Notes: generated from the letters alone by a model not told the origin. A DNA stretch of 64,000 nucleotides from Cryptomeria japonica (GCF_030272615.1 NC_081409.1:18292260-18356259), one strand, 5' to 3'. Counted from the stretch's first letter, positions 12,276 to 22,167 are shown. Numbers and translations are program-made.

Positions 12276-13509
12276 CTCCTCGGTAATTACACCTTGGAAA
12301 GACTTAATTCTAAGGCTTCATCTAACAGGAATTGTAAAACTCATGCACTAAAGAAAGAGAGAAGATTTTGAATTTTTAGAGGTAGCAAATTTCAATAAAA
12401 TCAGCCAATCTCCTAGATTTAAGCTGTTAAATGCAATCAGGACAATCTCCCGAAATTTCGGAAAAAATGTTCGGGACCGTGGCGAATGGAGTGCACACGA
12501 TCCTCACAACTTTTTTCGAAATTTTCAGGGATGAAAGTTATGATGATTTTAAAGCTAATCTGAAAAAATTGAGTGATTTTACGATCTGTAGATAGGCCAA
12601 ATTAAAGTTGCAATCTCAAAATTGAACCCTACCAAGATTGTTGAAAAATGTAAAATTTGAATTTTGAAAAAGAGAGGGAAACTGAAATTTTGAATTTTAT
12701 GATTTTAGAAGGAATACTGAAAGCAATGCAGGCTTTGAAATTTAAAAGTTGACTCGATTTCATGCAAAATTTGATTTTGAAAGCGAAAATCAAAGTTGTT
12801 GCAATTAAACACTTAATTTCAAAAGTCACAAACTGCAAAAATTTGAATAAAGCACTGAAATTTCGAATGAATGCTAACACACTTTTCAAATTTGGGACTG
12901 TAAGAAACACAATTTTGATAGAAATTTCAATTTCAACAATTTTTGAATGATTAGAAGCCTCAATCCAAGCAATCGCTAGACCAACTTTGACTTTATTTTT
13001 GAAAGTGTTAAAATTGATAAAATCAGCCAAAATTCTGGATTCTAGCAGAAAAATACAGTAAGATCTAGCTCCCGAAATTTCGGAAAAAATGTCGGGGACG
13101 AGGGCGCTCGGGGTGCACACGGTCCTCGCAACTTTTTTCCAAATTTTCAGGGATGAAAGATATTGTGATTTTATTGCGGAATCCAAAGTTACAGCTGATT
13201 TGGAGGTGTTTTGATTAGTGAAATTATCAGTCAAAGGTTGAATCAAGAAAGTTTTAAAAATTAGGGTTTTGACATTTAACCACTTAATTTTCAGAATTAA
13301 AGCACAAATATGAATTGACAATTTGCAATAGAAGGGTAGATCTGAAACAAGCATTTAACAATTAAACATTTCACAAGTTTAATTACTAAAAAGAAAATTT
13401 TAGGGTTTTTATGCAATTAACCTCTAAAATTTGCAAAAGATCAAACATGGAAATATAATTAGGAAAGCAAAATTTTCAGATCTAACCATGAATAATCAGA
13501 ATGAGGATG
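12276..13509 (-). other. 5' leader of element B
   Basis: About 1.2 kb between primer site and gag start. It contains two imperfect copies (12455-12535 and 13070-13160) of a block starting CCCGAAATTTCGGAAAAAAT and carrying GTGCACACGRTCCTC, a phrase that also occurs in the LTR. A 241-codon open frame (13354-12629, minus) is Phe/Ile/Lys-rich and resembles no protein I know; I do not call it a gene. Confidence 0.55.
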
Positions 13510-13527
13510 TTCACGTCGGGTTCACCA
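13510..13527 (-). promoter_or_regulatory. Primer-binding site of element B
   Basis: Minus strand TGGTGAACCCGACGTGAA, separated by TTT from the 5' LTR end (TTTACA). It begins with TGG as required for pairing with a tRNA CCA end. I do not name the tRNA. Confidence 0.75.
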
Positions 13528-13530
13528 AAA

Positions 13531-14113
13531 TGTAAAGCGGAAAAATCAAACCCTAGTTGTTCTCCCTTCCCCAACTCCAAGGAGAGAGAAGGGAGAGTCA
13601 CTAGGGTTGATGGTTTTCACTTAGGAGAGACTTTACATTCAAAAGAGGGGTTGAAACCCACAAGATCCAATCCCACGCAATGCAAGATTGGATTCTATAT
13701 GAGTTTCAAGGGTTAAGACATCAAGGATACCCTCTTTTGTAAAGAATGTAGATAGAAAGATTGAACTAGGAATACATGTAAAGTAGGAAAGATTCGCTTA
13801 TAAATAGAGATAGGGATATGGGATGAAGCTGTGGACCTGGAATTAGTAGTAAAATGTCGAGACGATGCTGTCCTGCAAATTTGAGCGAAAGTTGACGAGA
13901 CGATGGCGCCCGGCGTGCACACGGTCCTCCGAAAAATCCGCGAAACGAAGGGGGATCCGTTCGTCTCTGCACAAGGATTCCAGATCTTCAATTACAGCCG
14001 CGTACCTGCAACCTACACACAGAAAAGAGAGGACGATTGGGGGGTTAGGGATGAGGGGTTTGCCTTTAGGTCAAACCCCGATTTTGGAATTAACCAAGAA
14101 ATGAGAATGCAGT
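13531..14113 (-). repeat. Right (5') LTR of element B, first part
   Basis: Matches 6919-7501 with scattered substitutions. It is interrupted after GCAGT (14109-14113) by solo LTR D and continues at 15471. Confidence 0.88.
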
Positions 14114-15465
14114 TGTAAAGCGGAAAATCGCTGTCGAACCCTAGTTGGTCTCCCCTCTTCTAACTCCGAGGAGAGAGAAGGGAGGTTCGCTAGGATTCGA
14201 TGGGTTTTCACTTAGGGGGAAGACTTTACATTCAAAAGAGGGGTTGAAACTCATAAGATCCAATCCCACACAAGGTAAGATTGGATGCTAGATGAATTTC
14301 AAGGGTTTGGAAAGCAAAGCTACCCTCTTTTGTAAAGAATGTTGATTAAGGAAATTAAGCTAAGGATGCATAGAAAGTCATAAAGATTCGCTTATAAACT
14401 GAGTTTAGGTTATAGGATGAAGCTGCGGACCTGGAATTAGCAGTAAAATGTCGATACGGCGCTGTCCTGCAAATTTGAGAAAAAGTTGTCGGGACGATGG
14501 CGCCCGGCGCCACGGTCCTCCGAAAAATCCGCGAAACGAAGGGGGATCGGTTCGTCTCTGCACAAGGATTCCAGATCTTCAATCTCAGCCGCGTACCTGC
14601 AACCTACACACAGAAAAGCGAAGACGATGGGGGGTTAGGGATTAGGGGTTTGCCTTTAGGTCAAACCCCGGTTTTGGAATTAACCAAGAAATGAGCAAGA
14701 GCTGTAAATGTAAATGACTGTAATGTAAAACAAGTACTAATACCTTGTTCTAAGGATGTTGGTATCCTTATGTGCGAAGGTTTAGATGTTGTATGTTGTA
14801 GTATGTAGCATGTAATAAGTGATCTCCTCTTCAATGGTTGAATCCTTGACTTGAATGCAACACTTAGCCTTGAATGGAGACTTGAAATGATCAATTGCTT
14901 GAATGCTTGAATGCTTGAGTATAGTTTCCACGCCTTTTCCATCATATCGAATGAGAGAGGAAAATGTAGTTTATATACTTGTCATTTAGGGATGATAGAC
15001 TGATTTTCCCGACCTTAGGCCGACCAGGGAAGTATATTTCCAAATTGCAATCAAAAAGACCCGATATCACTTAGGAAACCGGGCCCAAAATAGGACCCAG
15101 GGACCAGGGCGCTGGGCGCCATGGTCCTGGAGGACCAGGGCGCTGGGCGCCATGGTCCTGGAGGACCAGGGCGCTGGGCGCCCTGGTCCTGGAGGACCAG
15201 GGCGCTAGGCGCTCTGGCCCCACCTCTGGGACAGCGGGGTGCAAAGGAGGGCGCCCTGGTCCTGAGGGACCAGGGCGCTAGGCGCTCTGGCCCCACCTCC
15301 GGGACAGCGGGGTGCAAAGGAGGTTCAGGCCAGGGTGCATGAAAAATGCAGTTTTCAGTGTCGTGAGCAAGTTTTGGGGTCTCCATTCAGGTTGCGTGTT
15401 GCGTCGCCATCATGAAGACCGAAATGCAATCGAAATTGCAAGTGTCGCAATTTTAGGACGCTACA
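14114..15465 (-). mobile_element. Solo LTR D (GGACC family, second subfamily) inside element B's LTR
   Basis: 1352 bp, TGTAAAGCGG...GACGCTACA, flanked by GCAGT at 14109-14113 and 15466-15470. No interior or second LTR exists, so it is the product of LTR-LTR recombination. It is clearly related to B's LTR but differs by many substitutions and by expansion of the GGACC minisatellite. Confidence 0.92.
15101..15330. repeat. 31-bp hairpin minisatellite in LTR D
   Basis: Units start at 15101, 15132, 15163 and 15194 (31-bp period): GGACCAGGGCGCTGGGCGCC, then ATGGTCCTGGA. Each unit is itself an imperfect inverted repeat (GGACCA...TGGTCC, GGGCGC...GCGCC), so each can fold. A further duplication of about 75 bp repeats the last unit plus the CCCCACCTC and ACAGCGGGGTGCAAAGGAGG blocks (15201-15250 and 15276-15325). 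B's LTRs have two or three units and E2 has one. Confidence 0.9.
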
Positions 15466-15470
15466 GCAGT

Positions 15471-16158
15471 AAACGTAAATGTTTGTAATGTAAACAAGTA
15501 CTGATACCTTGTTGTAAGAATGTTTGTATTCTTACATGCGAAGGTGTAATGTATGTAGTATGTTGTATGTTGTATGTGATCTCCTCTTCAATGGTTGAAT
15601 CCTTGTCTTGAATGCAACACTTAGCCTTGAATGGAGACTTAGAATGCTCAATTGCTTGAAGGAATGCTTGAATGCTTGAATGCTTGAATGTTTGAATATT
15701 GCTTTCGCCTTTTGTTCTTGCTTATTTCCTTTTTTTCGACCTCCTCAAATGGGAGAGGAAAAGTAGTTTATATACTTGTCAATTAGGGCTGATAGACTGA
15801 TTTTCCCGACCTTGGGCCGACCAGGAAACAATATTTTCCAATTTGCAAACTTAAAGACCCGAAGCCCCAAAAGAGACCGGGCCCAAAATAGGGCCAGGGA
15901 CCAGGGTGCTGGGTGCCATGGTCTTGGGGGACCAGGGCGCTGGGCGCCCTAGTCCAGAAGGACCAGGGCGCTGAGCGCCATGGTCCCACCTCCCGGGACA
16001 GCAGGGTGCAAGGAGGGATTAGGCCAGGGTGCTGAAAAATGCAGTTTTTGATGTCATGAACAAGTTTCGGGGTCTCCATTCAGGTTTCGTGTTGCATCGC
16101 CATCGTGAAGACCCAAATGCAATCGAAATTGCAAGTGTCGCAATTTTAGGACGCTACA
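15471..16158 (-). repeat. Right (5') LTR of element B, second part
   Basis: Resumes exactly where LTR D's duplication ends and matches 7502-8181, ending GGACGCTACA before the AAATG duplication at 16159-16163. Confidence 0.88.
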
Positions 16159-16163
16159 AAATG

Positions 16164-17363
16164 GTATGATCAAAACTCCAAACCAAAAAAAAGTCTTGAA
16201 AAATGTTCCAAAACCATAGATTTTTCAGGTTTCAAGACAATAAACATTGATCTGATAGGTTAGATACTAAACCCCCCTTTTTAGGCCTAGAAAACTAGAA
16301 CCTCCTTGTTCAAACCCCAAAACTCACTTCCAGATCTTGAAACTTGTTATTCACCATGTATTTACCATCCTATAGAACTTTTTCACATAAAAACACTACC
16401 TCCTTAAGGTAGATCTTCTGTTGCTATACTCATGCCTCCATTTTCATGCTTTTCCTTACTCAATCTCTTAGCCTAGGGTATCAACACTTCATCTCCACAT
16501 TATTCCCTGCACATGTAAGGTTAGAGACACATATAATACAATATTCCTGACCCATTCCACAAGAAACAACCACCACATAAAGTGGAATGGGTCACATTTG
16601 GATTGTGACTCTCAAAACTTCCCAAAAACAATCACCTACAGCAGATTTTAGGACAGCAAATAAAGTATATCAGATTTGAATGTAAAACCTTCAATAATAG
16701 TATAAAATGATAGTAAAAATAGTCCTCTACATTTCCAAATCCATTTCCAATCAAGAATGAAGCAAAGAAGAAGAGTTTCAGACCAATAAAGTGCAGATTT
16801 TAGACCAAAATTGCAAGGAAAACCTTGTATTTTTATTGCCAAACTCCAAACTCTTACAATGCCCAGCAAATCCGAACCTCTACCTACTCATTTTGGATCA
16901 TTACAAACATATTTAAACCTCTTCCCTTCATGGAAACTGAAAACCAACTCTTAACCACCCATACAACCACTTTTGGGTGTTTACAACTTTAATTTATTGT
17001 CAAATTGACACTTTTAGTTGTCAATTGACAAGTTTTTAACTTTTTTGCATCTTGAAACTTTCTAATCAATTTTATTACATTAATATGGTCACACAAGACC
17101 TTATGAAACTTAAAATTCTCATTAAAAACCAATTCTACCCATTGAACCCCATTACATTACTCATTTTGACATTATTTGCCCAACATGGCAATTTTGACAT
17201 CTTATTACAAAATGACTCATTACATGAGTTTGATGACTCCAAATAGAATTATTATCCATGTTTAAAATATAAAATGGTCATTTTAACCTCATGGACTTAA
17301 TATCTCATAAATCTTCATTATGGCCTCATGGTGGCCAATCTTCTCATGGGTGCTCCTGCACCA
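16164..17363 (-). repeat. Left (3') LTR of element C, second part
   Basis: Collinear with 35638-36834. Shared blocks include AGCCTAGGGTATCAACACTT and CCCATTCCACAAGAAACAAC. It ends CTCCTGCACCA. Matching small ORFs in the two LTR copies are repeat shadows. Confidence 0.9.
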
Positions 17364-17376
17364 TACTCCCCGCCTC
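17364..17376 (-). promoter_or_regulatory. Polypurine tract of element C
   Basis: Minus strand GAGGCGGGGAGTA directly before the LTR start TGGTGCAGGAG. Confidence 0.7.
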
Positions 17377-17577
17377 AAAAATTTCCAAGTCTCTTGGAAA
17401 TGGTGTACCTGCAAAAAAAAAAAACATAAAACCTGCACCATCTTGACCTTTTAGTGTTCTCATCTTCACCTTGGGTTTGTATTTGTCATTCTCTTGACTT
17501 CCCATCCATGTTTTATCTCTTGCACCCCTCATTGTTGCTTTTTCCTCTTGAATCTTATCCTCCATGCTCTGATTAGG

Positions 17578-18196
17578 CTACTCCCATTTTCTCTCTATCT
17601 GACCTACATCTTTACACATGCCAAAACATCTGATACTCTGACTCTTCCCTTTCATCTTCACTCTTGGTTTCTTATTCATTAGCAAAATCAACAAAATCAA
17701 GAAGCAATAGCATGCCCCTTCCACCATTTGACTTCTACCAACATCCATCATCTTCACCATGTTTGGAATCTCTGTCACCACAGTATACATCTGCAAAGCA
17801 ATCAGACTTACCACCCAAAGACAACTCATAGTCTTATCATCAGCATATTTCATCCCCATGCTAGGAGAACTCACACTTTCACTAGCCTTCTCATGGCCCA
17901 TCATCATCTTATCAACCAACTCAACTTCCTTTAACAACTCATTCCTCATCTCATGCCATTCCTCTTGGAATACCAACTCTCTATCCAACTTCAAGGCTAC
18001 ATCATTAGCCTCACAATTCACTATCATAGGGGTACTTTGTTGCACTATACCCTTTACTCCTTCCAAAGGACATTCCATTGTCCCAATCAAAATCACTTTT
18101 TCGTACTCAAGCCCTTCAAGACTTGAACCCTTGCTGTCATCACCATCATCTTTATCATCTACCTCTGTCTCAACTCTTGGAACCTCTTTGCCATTA
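17578..18196 (-). pseudogene. C-terminal half of element C protein, two hydrophobic spans
   Basis: The frame continues the protein encoded at 34475-35120, split by element A. It starts with an acidic hydrophilic stretch, then a predicted helical segment (EEWHEMRNELLKEVELVDKM). Two hydrophobic spans follow, around codons 91-108 and 126-140 of the uninterrupted 172-codon stretch, and it ends in a basic tail with TAA at 17578. Two candidate membrane spans after a protease-like domain are unusual for a short LTR element. No homologue is recognised. Integrase and reverse transcriptase are absent. Confidence 0.5.
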
Positions 18197-18201
18197 GGTT
18201 C

Positions 18202-18980
18202 TGTATATGGTGAAAATGGATAGCAATAAACAACAATATTGAAAGACTAAAATGGATTCAACCACCAAACCCTAGCCTAACAATGAACAAAGATCCACCA
18301 TAACATATGAAGATAACCTAAGACAATGCAAAATAACTCAATAACTCACAAAGATTATACCATCACATGTCCACTAGGGTTTTTGATCTCCATTCTTCCT
18401 ATCTCCATTGATCTTGTTTGATATGCTTGCTCTCAGATTTTTGTATGCACAAGAGCTCAACAAAGAACGGAATGTGGTTGCAAGTAGGATCGTAGTGTAG
18501 CCAAGTCCTCCAAAATCAGTCATTAGGGTCCTTGGTAATGAAGAAAGCATCTCCTTAAATAGAAGACACAATAGAAAATGGAGGGTTAAGATTGAGAGGT
18601 GTAAAAAGAGAGGTCGGCTAGGATTAGAGGGTAGGTATAAGAAATACCAAAATAATGAAAGGGGTAGGTAGTGTAGGAAATAAGAGATGAATGACATGTG
18701 TCATGTGTAGAAAAGGTTAATGAATTAATTAAATAAATAAAGATTTATTTAATTAATAGAAGAAGTAGGGTAATTAAATAAATAAAATATTTATTTAATT
18801 TAGGAAAGGGATAATTTAAATAAATAAATGTATTTATTTAAATGAGAAATAAGGCTAGAAGAGGATAAATGAATTAATTAAATAAATAAAGATTTATTTA
18901 ATTAATAGAAGAATTAAGCTAAAGTAATTAAATAAATAAAATATTTATTTAATTAGACATGACAATTTTAGGTGTCTACA
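18202..18980 (-). repeat. 3' LTR of element A
   Basis: 779 bp; reads TGTAGACACC...CACCATATACA on the minus strand. By eye I found no difference from the 5' LTR at 33691-34469. Confidence 0.95.
18716..18955. repeat. Array of AT palindromes in U3 of element A
   Basis: Five near-perfect AT palindromes of about 30 bp, e.g. AATTAAATAAATAAAG followed by ATTTATTTAATT, and ATTTAAATAAATAAATG followed by TATTTATTTAAAT. They are arranged a-b-c-a-b, so a block of about 150 bp is partly duplicated. The same array occurs in the 5' LTR at 34205-34444. Confidence 0.85.
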
Positions 18981-18995
18981 TTTTGCCCCTCTTTG
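18981..18995 (-). promoter_or_regulatory. Polypurine tract of element A
   Basis: Minus strand AAAGAGGGGCAAAA immediately before the 3' LTR start TGTAGACACC. Confidence 0.85.
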
Positions 18996-19227
18996 AGACA
19001 ATGCGGCTTGTCGCGTTGTTTCAAAGAAGATAAGATGAACTGATACAGAGTTGCCCCAGGATGGGAATGATATGCCCCCTCGAGAGATTGGATGAAAAAG
19101 TCTGGAAAGATTGCAGACAATCTCGCGATAAGAAAGATGGGAAAGAATGGACTGATTGGATAAAGTGACAAGGTCACGGGATGAGGAAGACTGACTCGGG
19201 AAAATGAGGGCGAGGGCTAGGGTAGGC

Positions 19228-19234
19228 TATAAGA
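19228..19234 (+). promoter_or_regulatory. TATA-like box of the antisense PMD gene
   Basis: TATAAGA lies about 100 bp before the exon-1 ATG at 19326. A likely transcription start is near CCTCATTGTC (about 19256), some 30 bp downstream. Strand and spacing fit an own promoter for the plus-strand gene inside the retroelement, separate from the LTR promoter. Not tested. Confidence 0.45.
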
Positions 19235-19325
19235 TAAACCACGGGCAAAAGACATCCTCATTGTCATCCACACCCATAGAAGATCACAGTGCAGAGCGAG
19301 AAAAGAGCAGCAGCAGTCAGCAGCG

Positions 19326-19391
19326 ATGGCATTCGTTCATAGATTCGATCGTGTCCGCCGATTCCAGCGACCAGCCGATGCAGGAGAGCCG
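19326..19391 (+). CDS. PMD gene of element A, predicted exon 1
   Basis: A 22-codon open segment starting ATGGCATTC at 19326 and ending ...GGAGAGCCG at 19391, directly before a consensus plant donor (GTAAGT, 19392-19397). Joined in phase 0 to the acceptor TTGACTGCAG at 20208-20217 it runs in frame into the large PMD frame. The peptide is Arg-rich. An alternative is translation from the ATG at 20230 or 20224 without this exon. The donor, acceptor and phase agreement make splicing the better model, but a cDNA is needed. Confidence 0.6.
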
Positions 19392-19500
19392 GTAAGTACC
19401 CGAAAACCTCCTCGTACTTTCACGCATTTCAAGTTTTGTCATTAATGCATGTTTAGGAGCAATAAATGCGCTAGAAATAGGGTAGTTTAAAAGTGCAAAA

Positions 19501-19818
19501 ACGCGCAACCGCGTCTGTGTCAGCGCCAGGCGCGTCTGTGTCCAACAGGCGCGTCTGTGTCGGGTCCAGGCGCGTCTGTGCCTGGAACCGCGTTTGTGTT
19601 GAATGCGCACGCGTTTGTGAAATGTAGTAGCGTCTGTGCTTTTGAACAGCGTTTATGTCATGCAGGGACGTCTGTGATCCCTGGTCGCGTTTATGTCTGG
19701 CATAGGCACGTTTGTGTTTAGAAAGCGCGTCTGTGTTGCAGAGGCGCGTTTGTGCAGTCTATAAGCGCGTTTATGAGTTAAAAGCGCGTTTGTGTTGAAA
19801 AAGTGCGTTTATGTGTTT
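19501..19818 (+). repeat. GCGTCTGTG motif array, left copy (16 units)
   Basis: I count 16 occurrences of CGT[C/T]T[G/A]TG, usually preceded by G or GC, spaced about 15-25 bp with unrelated spacer between. Variants differ only at two C/T or G/A positions. Spacers are not conserved, so this is an array of short motifs and not a simple tandem repeat. Confidence 0.85.
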
Positions 19819-19852
19819 AAATGCATGGTTTTAGTTCTTTAGGTCAAATCGG

Positions 19853-20181
19853 CAGTTCTGTGATGAACATACGCTGTCGATTGGATAAGCTGCTGAGAGG
19901 ATACACTCAAGCAGGTCCTCTAGGAATACTAGGATAGATCAAGGCACTTTGTGATGAACAGGGAGCACCAGGATAAGCAGCACTTTGTGATGAACAGGGA
20001 GTGCGAATGTGAGTGACACTTTGTGATGAACAGGGAATGTCACACACGTAGTACTTTGTGATGAACAGTGAGCACTACTAGGATAAATAGCAACACTTTG
20101 TGATGAACAGTGAGTGTCACTAGGGTAGATAGCCATATGCATTTGGGTAGCGAGTAGCATTTTGTGATAAACAGTGAATGC
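19853..20181 (+). repeat. TTTGTGATGAACAG tandem units
   Basis: Six good copies of CACTTTGTGATGAACAGNGA near 19941, 19978, 20018, 20053, 20093 and 20157, and a degenerate one near 19855. Spacing is about 35-60 bp, and each copy is followed by GTGCG/GTGTC/GCACT-like variants. They lie at the 3' end of the predicted PMD intron. Confidence 0.85.
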
Positions 20182-20217
20182 CACAATAACTGACAAGATT
20201 GATTTGCTTGACTGCAG

Positions 20218-22167
20218 GAGTATTTGCCGATGTTGGAGTCACGGGAGAGATTCCCATCGACTCAGAGACTGCGTCCAGAGTTGTCCATCCAGGACATGAT
20301 TTCCATTGAGGAGATGGGTCTCACATATATGCTCTATGTGCCTGAGTTTCGGGCAAACATGGGGTTGCTGACTGCATTGGCCGAGAGATGGCACTCAGAG
20401 ACATGCACGTTTCACCTGCCGATGGGTGAGATGACAGTGACACTAGAGGATGTCTACAGGATACTGCATATCCCCATTGATGGGGAGTTGATCCCCTACG
20501 ACCGTGACGGTGACAGGGAGGCCTTGAGACGGGTTTTTCAGGATCCTGAGTTGGAGATGAGAGCAGGGCATGTAGCCTGGGACACCATGACTGCCACAGG
20601 ATTGGCATTGCCGGCAGTTATTGGGGGAGTTATCAGTGGATACCTGTGTCCAGACAGGGCCACACGAGGATTGGCAGTGGGCTGGGGAGGGGCCTTGGAG
20701 ACGCTGATGGCAGAGCACACTAGGTATGCATGGGGGCCATGTGTCCTAGCACATTTGTACTATGAGCTGCATCAGTTTGTATACCACGGATCAGTGGGGC
20801 TGGGCTGCGGTGTGACTCTATTGCAGGTGTGGGCCTATGAGCACCTTCCAGTGACGAGGCCGATTCATTTCAGAGGCAGAGGACAGGGACAGAGTTTTGT
20901 TCATTTGTATGCCATGATCACATCCCAGCCTCGGATTGGGAGATTGGAGCACTGGAGGAGAGTCATTGATGACATTGATATGGTGATCTGGAGGCCGTAC
21001 CTGGGGTGCGAGGAGTGGGGTGATGATGCACTGGAGCTACCCTACACCTTCCGGAGCAGGTACCTGATTGGGCGGACGCCCTATATATTAGAGAGACAGC
21101 TGGTGGATAGGGTATGCAGGCAGTATGGCCGGATTCAGAGGATGCCCCGAGGCTCGGGTATGTATGCCCGTACTGTTAGAGATCAGGTGCAGTTTGGCCC
21201 ACTGCTATCTTATGATCAGGCAGTGATGCAGCTAGCAGAGATGATGCCGATGCCATGGGACATGTGGCCAGAGGTAGATGATGCAGGGATGGACGCAGAG
21301 TACTCTGCGTACTGGGCAGAGCATCCATTTCCGAGGTTGACAGATCCGGCAGAGCCAGTGGATGGAGAGGGTGGAGGAGATGATGATGAGGGAGGAGGGG
21401 ATGCAGGTAGGGGCCGGCGGAGGCGGAGGGGAGTGGTGGGAGAGAGACGGGTAGCACCTCGGAGGGAGGGAGGTCAGGAGAGAGCAGCTCCAGTGGTGAG
21501 AGGACGGGGTGGACTGCCCCTACAGGTGCCAGCAGCGCAGGGTCCCAGAGAGGGACAGAGACAGGTACAGCCACAGGGACAGAGACAGGTACAGCCACAG
21601 GTACCTATACAGGCACAGGGACAGGTGCAGGCAGAGGCACAGGGACAGGCACCTGTAGAGGGGGAGCCACAGGCAGGGGCGGAGAGCGGAGACTCCGAGG
21701 AGGATGAGGTGGTGAGGTTGCGGGAGATCTGCCAGGGCCAGGCAGATGAGATTGAGGATTTGGTTCGAGAGAGGAACCACCTCAGGATCAGGGTCCGAGA
21801 CACAGAGCGGGAGAGGGATCAGGCCATCCAGAGATATACCGAGGCCGAGACAGCTCTGAGGGCAGGTAGGCGGGCAGCAGAGGATGCAGGGGCAGGCTAC
21901 GCCTATGTTTTGCGAGCGGGAGAGGAGATCGCCTACTGGAGGGATCTATATTATGCAGCCGTGCCAGCGGAGCAGCGGGCTAGGAGCTTCCAGAGGTCGT
22001 CGCGCACAGCGACGGCTACGGGAGGGAGCCGCAGGAGACAGGCATCCAGCGGTGGGGTTATGGGGCCTCCACCACCACCAGAGGGACAGGGGGATCCAGG
22101 GGCAGGGCCATCTACAGCTCAGACTCCGTCGAGGCGAGGTGGCTCCGAGGGAGGGAGTTCCTCATAG
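20218..22167 (+). CDS. Plant mobile domain (PMD) protein encoded antisense in element A (main exon)
   Basis: An intact frame of 647 codons from ATG 20224, preceded in the splice model by EYL and exon 1. Residues about 35-310 match the PMD fold seen in MAIN/MAIL-type proteins and in plant transposons: ALAERWHSETCTFHLPMGEM, VTLEDVYRILHIPIDG, then LPYTFRSRYLIGRTPYI. An acidic Gly/Asp then Arg-rich segment (380-430), a Gln/Val/Pro repeat (440-475), a coiled coil (about 492-555) and a Pro/Ser-rich tail follow. PMD proteins act in the nucleus in silencing and gene expression; PMD genes are known in some plant retroelements. The frame is much richer in GC than its surroundings. It converges with pol, 1.7 kb apart. 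No retroviral function is recognisable in it; a role in countering silencing is speculation. Confidence 0.85.
   Translation, partial: EYLPMLESRERFPSTQRLRPELSIQDMISIEEMGLTYMLYVPEFRANMGLLTALAERWHSETCTFHLPMGEMTVTLEDVYRILHIPIDGELIPYDRDGDREALRRVFQDPELEMRAGHVAWDTMTATGLALPAVIGGVISGYLCPDRATRGLAVGWGGALETLMAEHTRYAWGPCVLAHLYYELHQFVYHGSVGLGCGVTLLQVWAYEHLPVTRPIHFRGRGQGQSFVHLYAMITSQPRIGRLEHWRRVIDDIDMVIWRPYLGCEEWGDDALELPYTFRSRYLIGRTPYILERQLVDRVCRQYGRIQRMPRGSGMYARTVRDQVQFGPLLSYDQAVMQLAEMMPMPWDMWPEVDDAGMDAEYSAYWAEHPFPRLTDPAEPVDGEGGGDDDEGGGDAGRGRRRRRGVVGERRVAPRREGGQERAAPVVRGRGGLPLQVPAAQGPREGQRQVQPQGQRQVQPQVPIQAQGQVQAEAQGQAPVEGEPQAGAESGDSEEDEVVRLREICQGQADEIEDLVRERNHLRIRVRDTERERDQAIQRYTEAETALRAGRRAAEDAGAGYAYVLRAGEEIAYWRDLYYAAVPAEQRARSFQRSSRTATATGGSRRRQASSGGVMGPPPPPEGQGDPGAGPSTAQTPSRRGGSEGGSSS

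Larger units (their letters stand above)
6919..16158 (-). mobile_element. Element B: gag-protease LTR retrotransposon lacking reverse transcriptase (GGACC family)
   Basis: LTRs are 6919-8181 (1263 bp) and 13531-16158 (about 1271 bp after removing solo LTR D). Both run TGTAAAGCGG...GCTACA on the plus strand. The duplication AAATG flanks it at 6914-6918 and 16159-16163. The purine tract at 8182-8196 and primer site at 13510-13527 show minus orientation. The 5.3-kb interior holds one decayed gag-protease frame (8922-12275) and a 1.2-kb leader. With gag but no pol it resembles TR-GAG-type non-autonomous elements, mobilised by partners in trans. The LTRs differ by scattered substitutions, many of them transitions, so the insertion is not recent. 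Confidence 0.9.
19392..20217 (+). other. Predicted 826-bp intron of the PMD gene, filled with two repeat arrays
   Basis: Bounded by GTAAGT and TTGACTGCAG. Nearly all of it is two arrays: GCGTCTGTG-type words at 19501-19818, and TTTGTGATGAACAG-type units at about 19853-20181. The same GCGTCTGTG word fills parts of the gag leader, where it is also in the sense of the transcript. Small ORFs on either strand here are repeat shadows. Confidence 0.55.

Noticed and set aside
12629-13354. 241-codon minus ORF in the leader of element B
   Set aside because: Sense orientation, but low-complexity Phe/Ile/Lys composition from AT-rich DNA and made partly of the duplicated leader block; no family resemblance.
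15051-15386. Pro/Gly/Ala-rich ORFs on both strands
   Set aside because: Generated by the 31-bp minisatellite, whose length keeps several frames open.
18374-18697. 107-codon ORF (again at 33863-34186)
   Set aside because: Lies in both LTRs of element A and overlaps the promoter region; identical because the LTRs are identical. No domain.
19501-20181. CRISPR-like regularly spaced repeats
   Set aside because: Repeat cores are only 9-20 bp, degenerate, irregularly spaced, and in a plant retroelement intron; no cas genes.
21176-21803. Minus-strand ORFs within the PMD exon
   Set aside because: Antisense shadows of the Gln/Pro repeat region.
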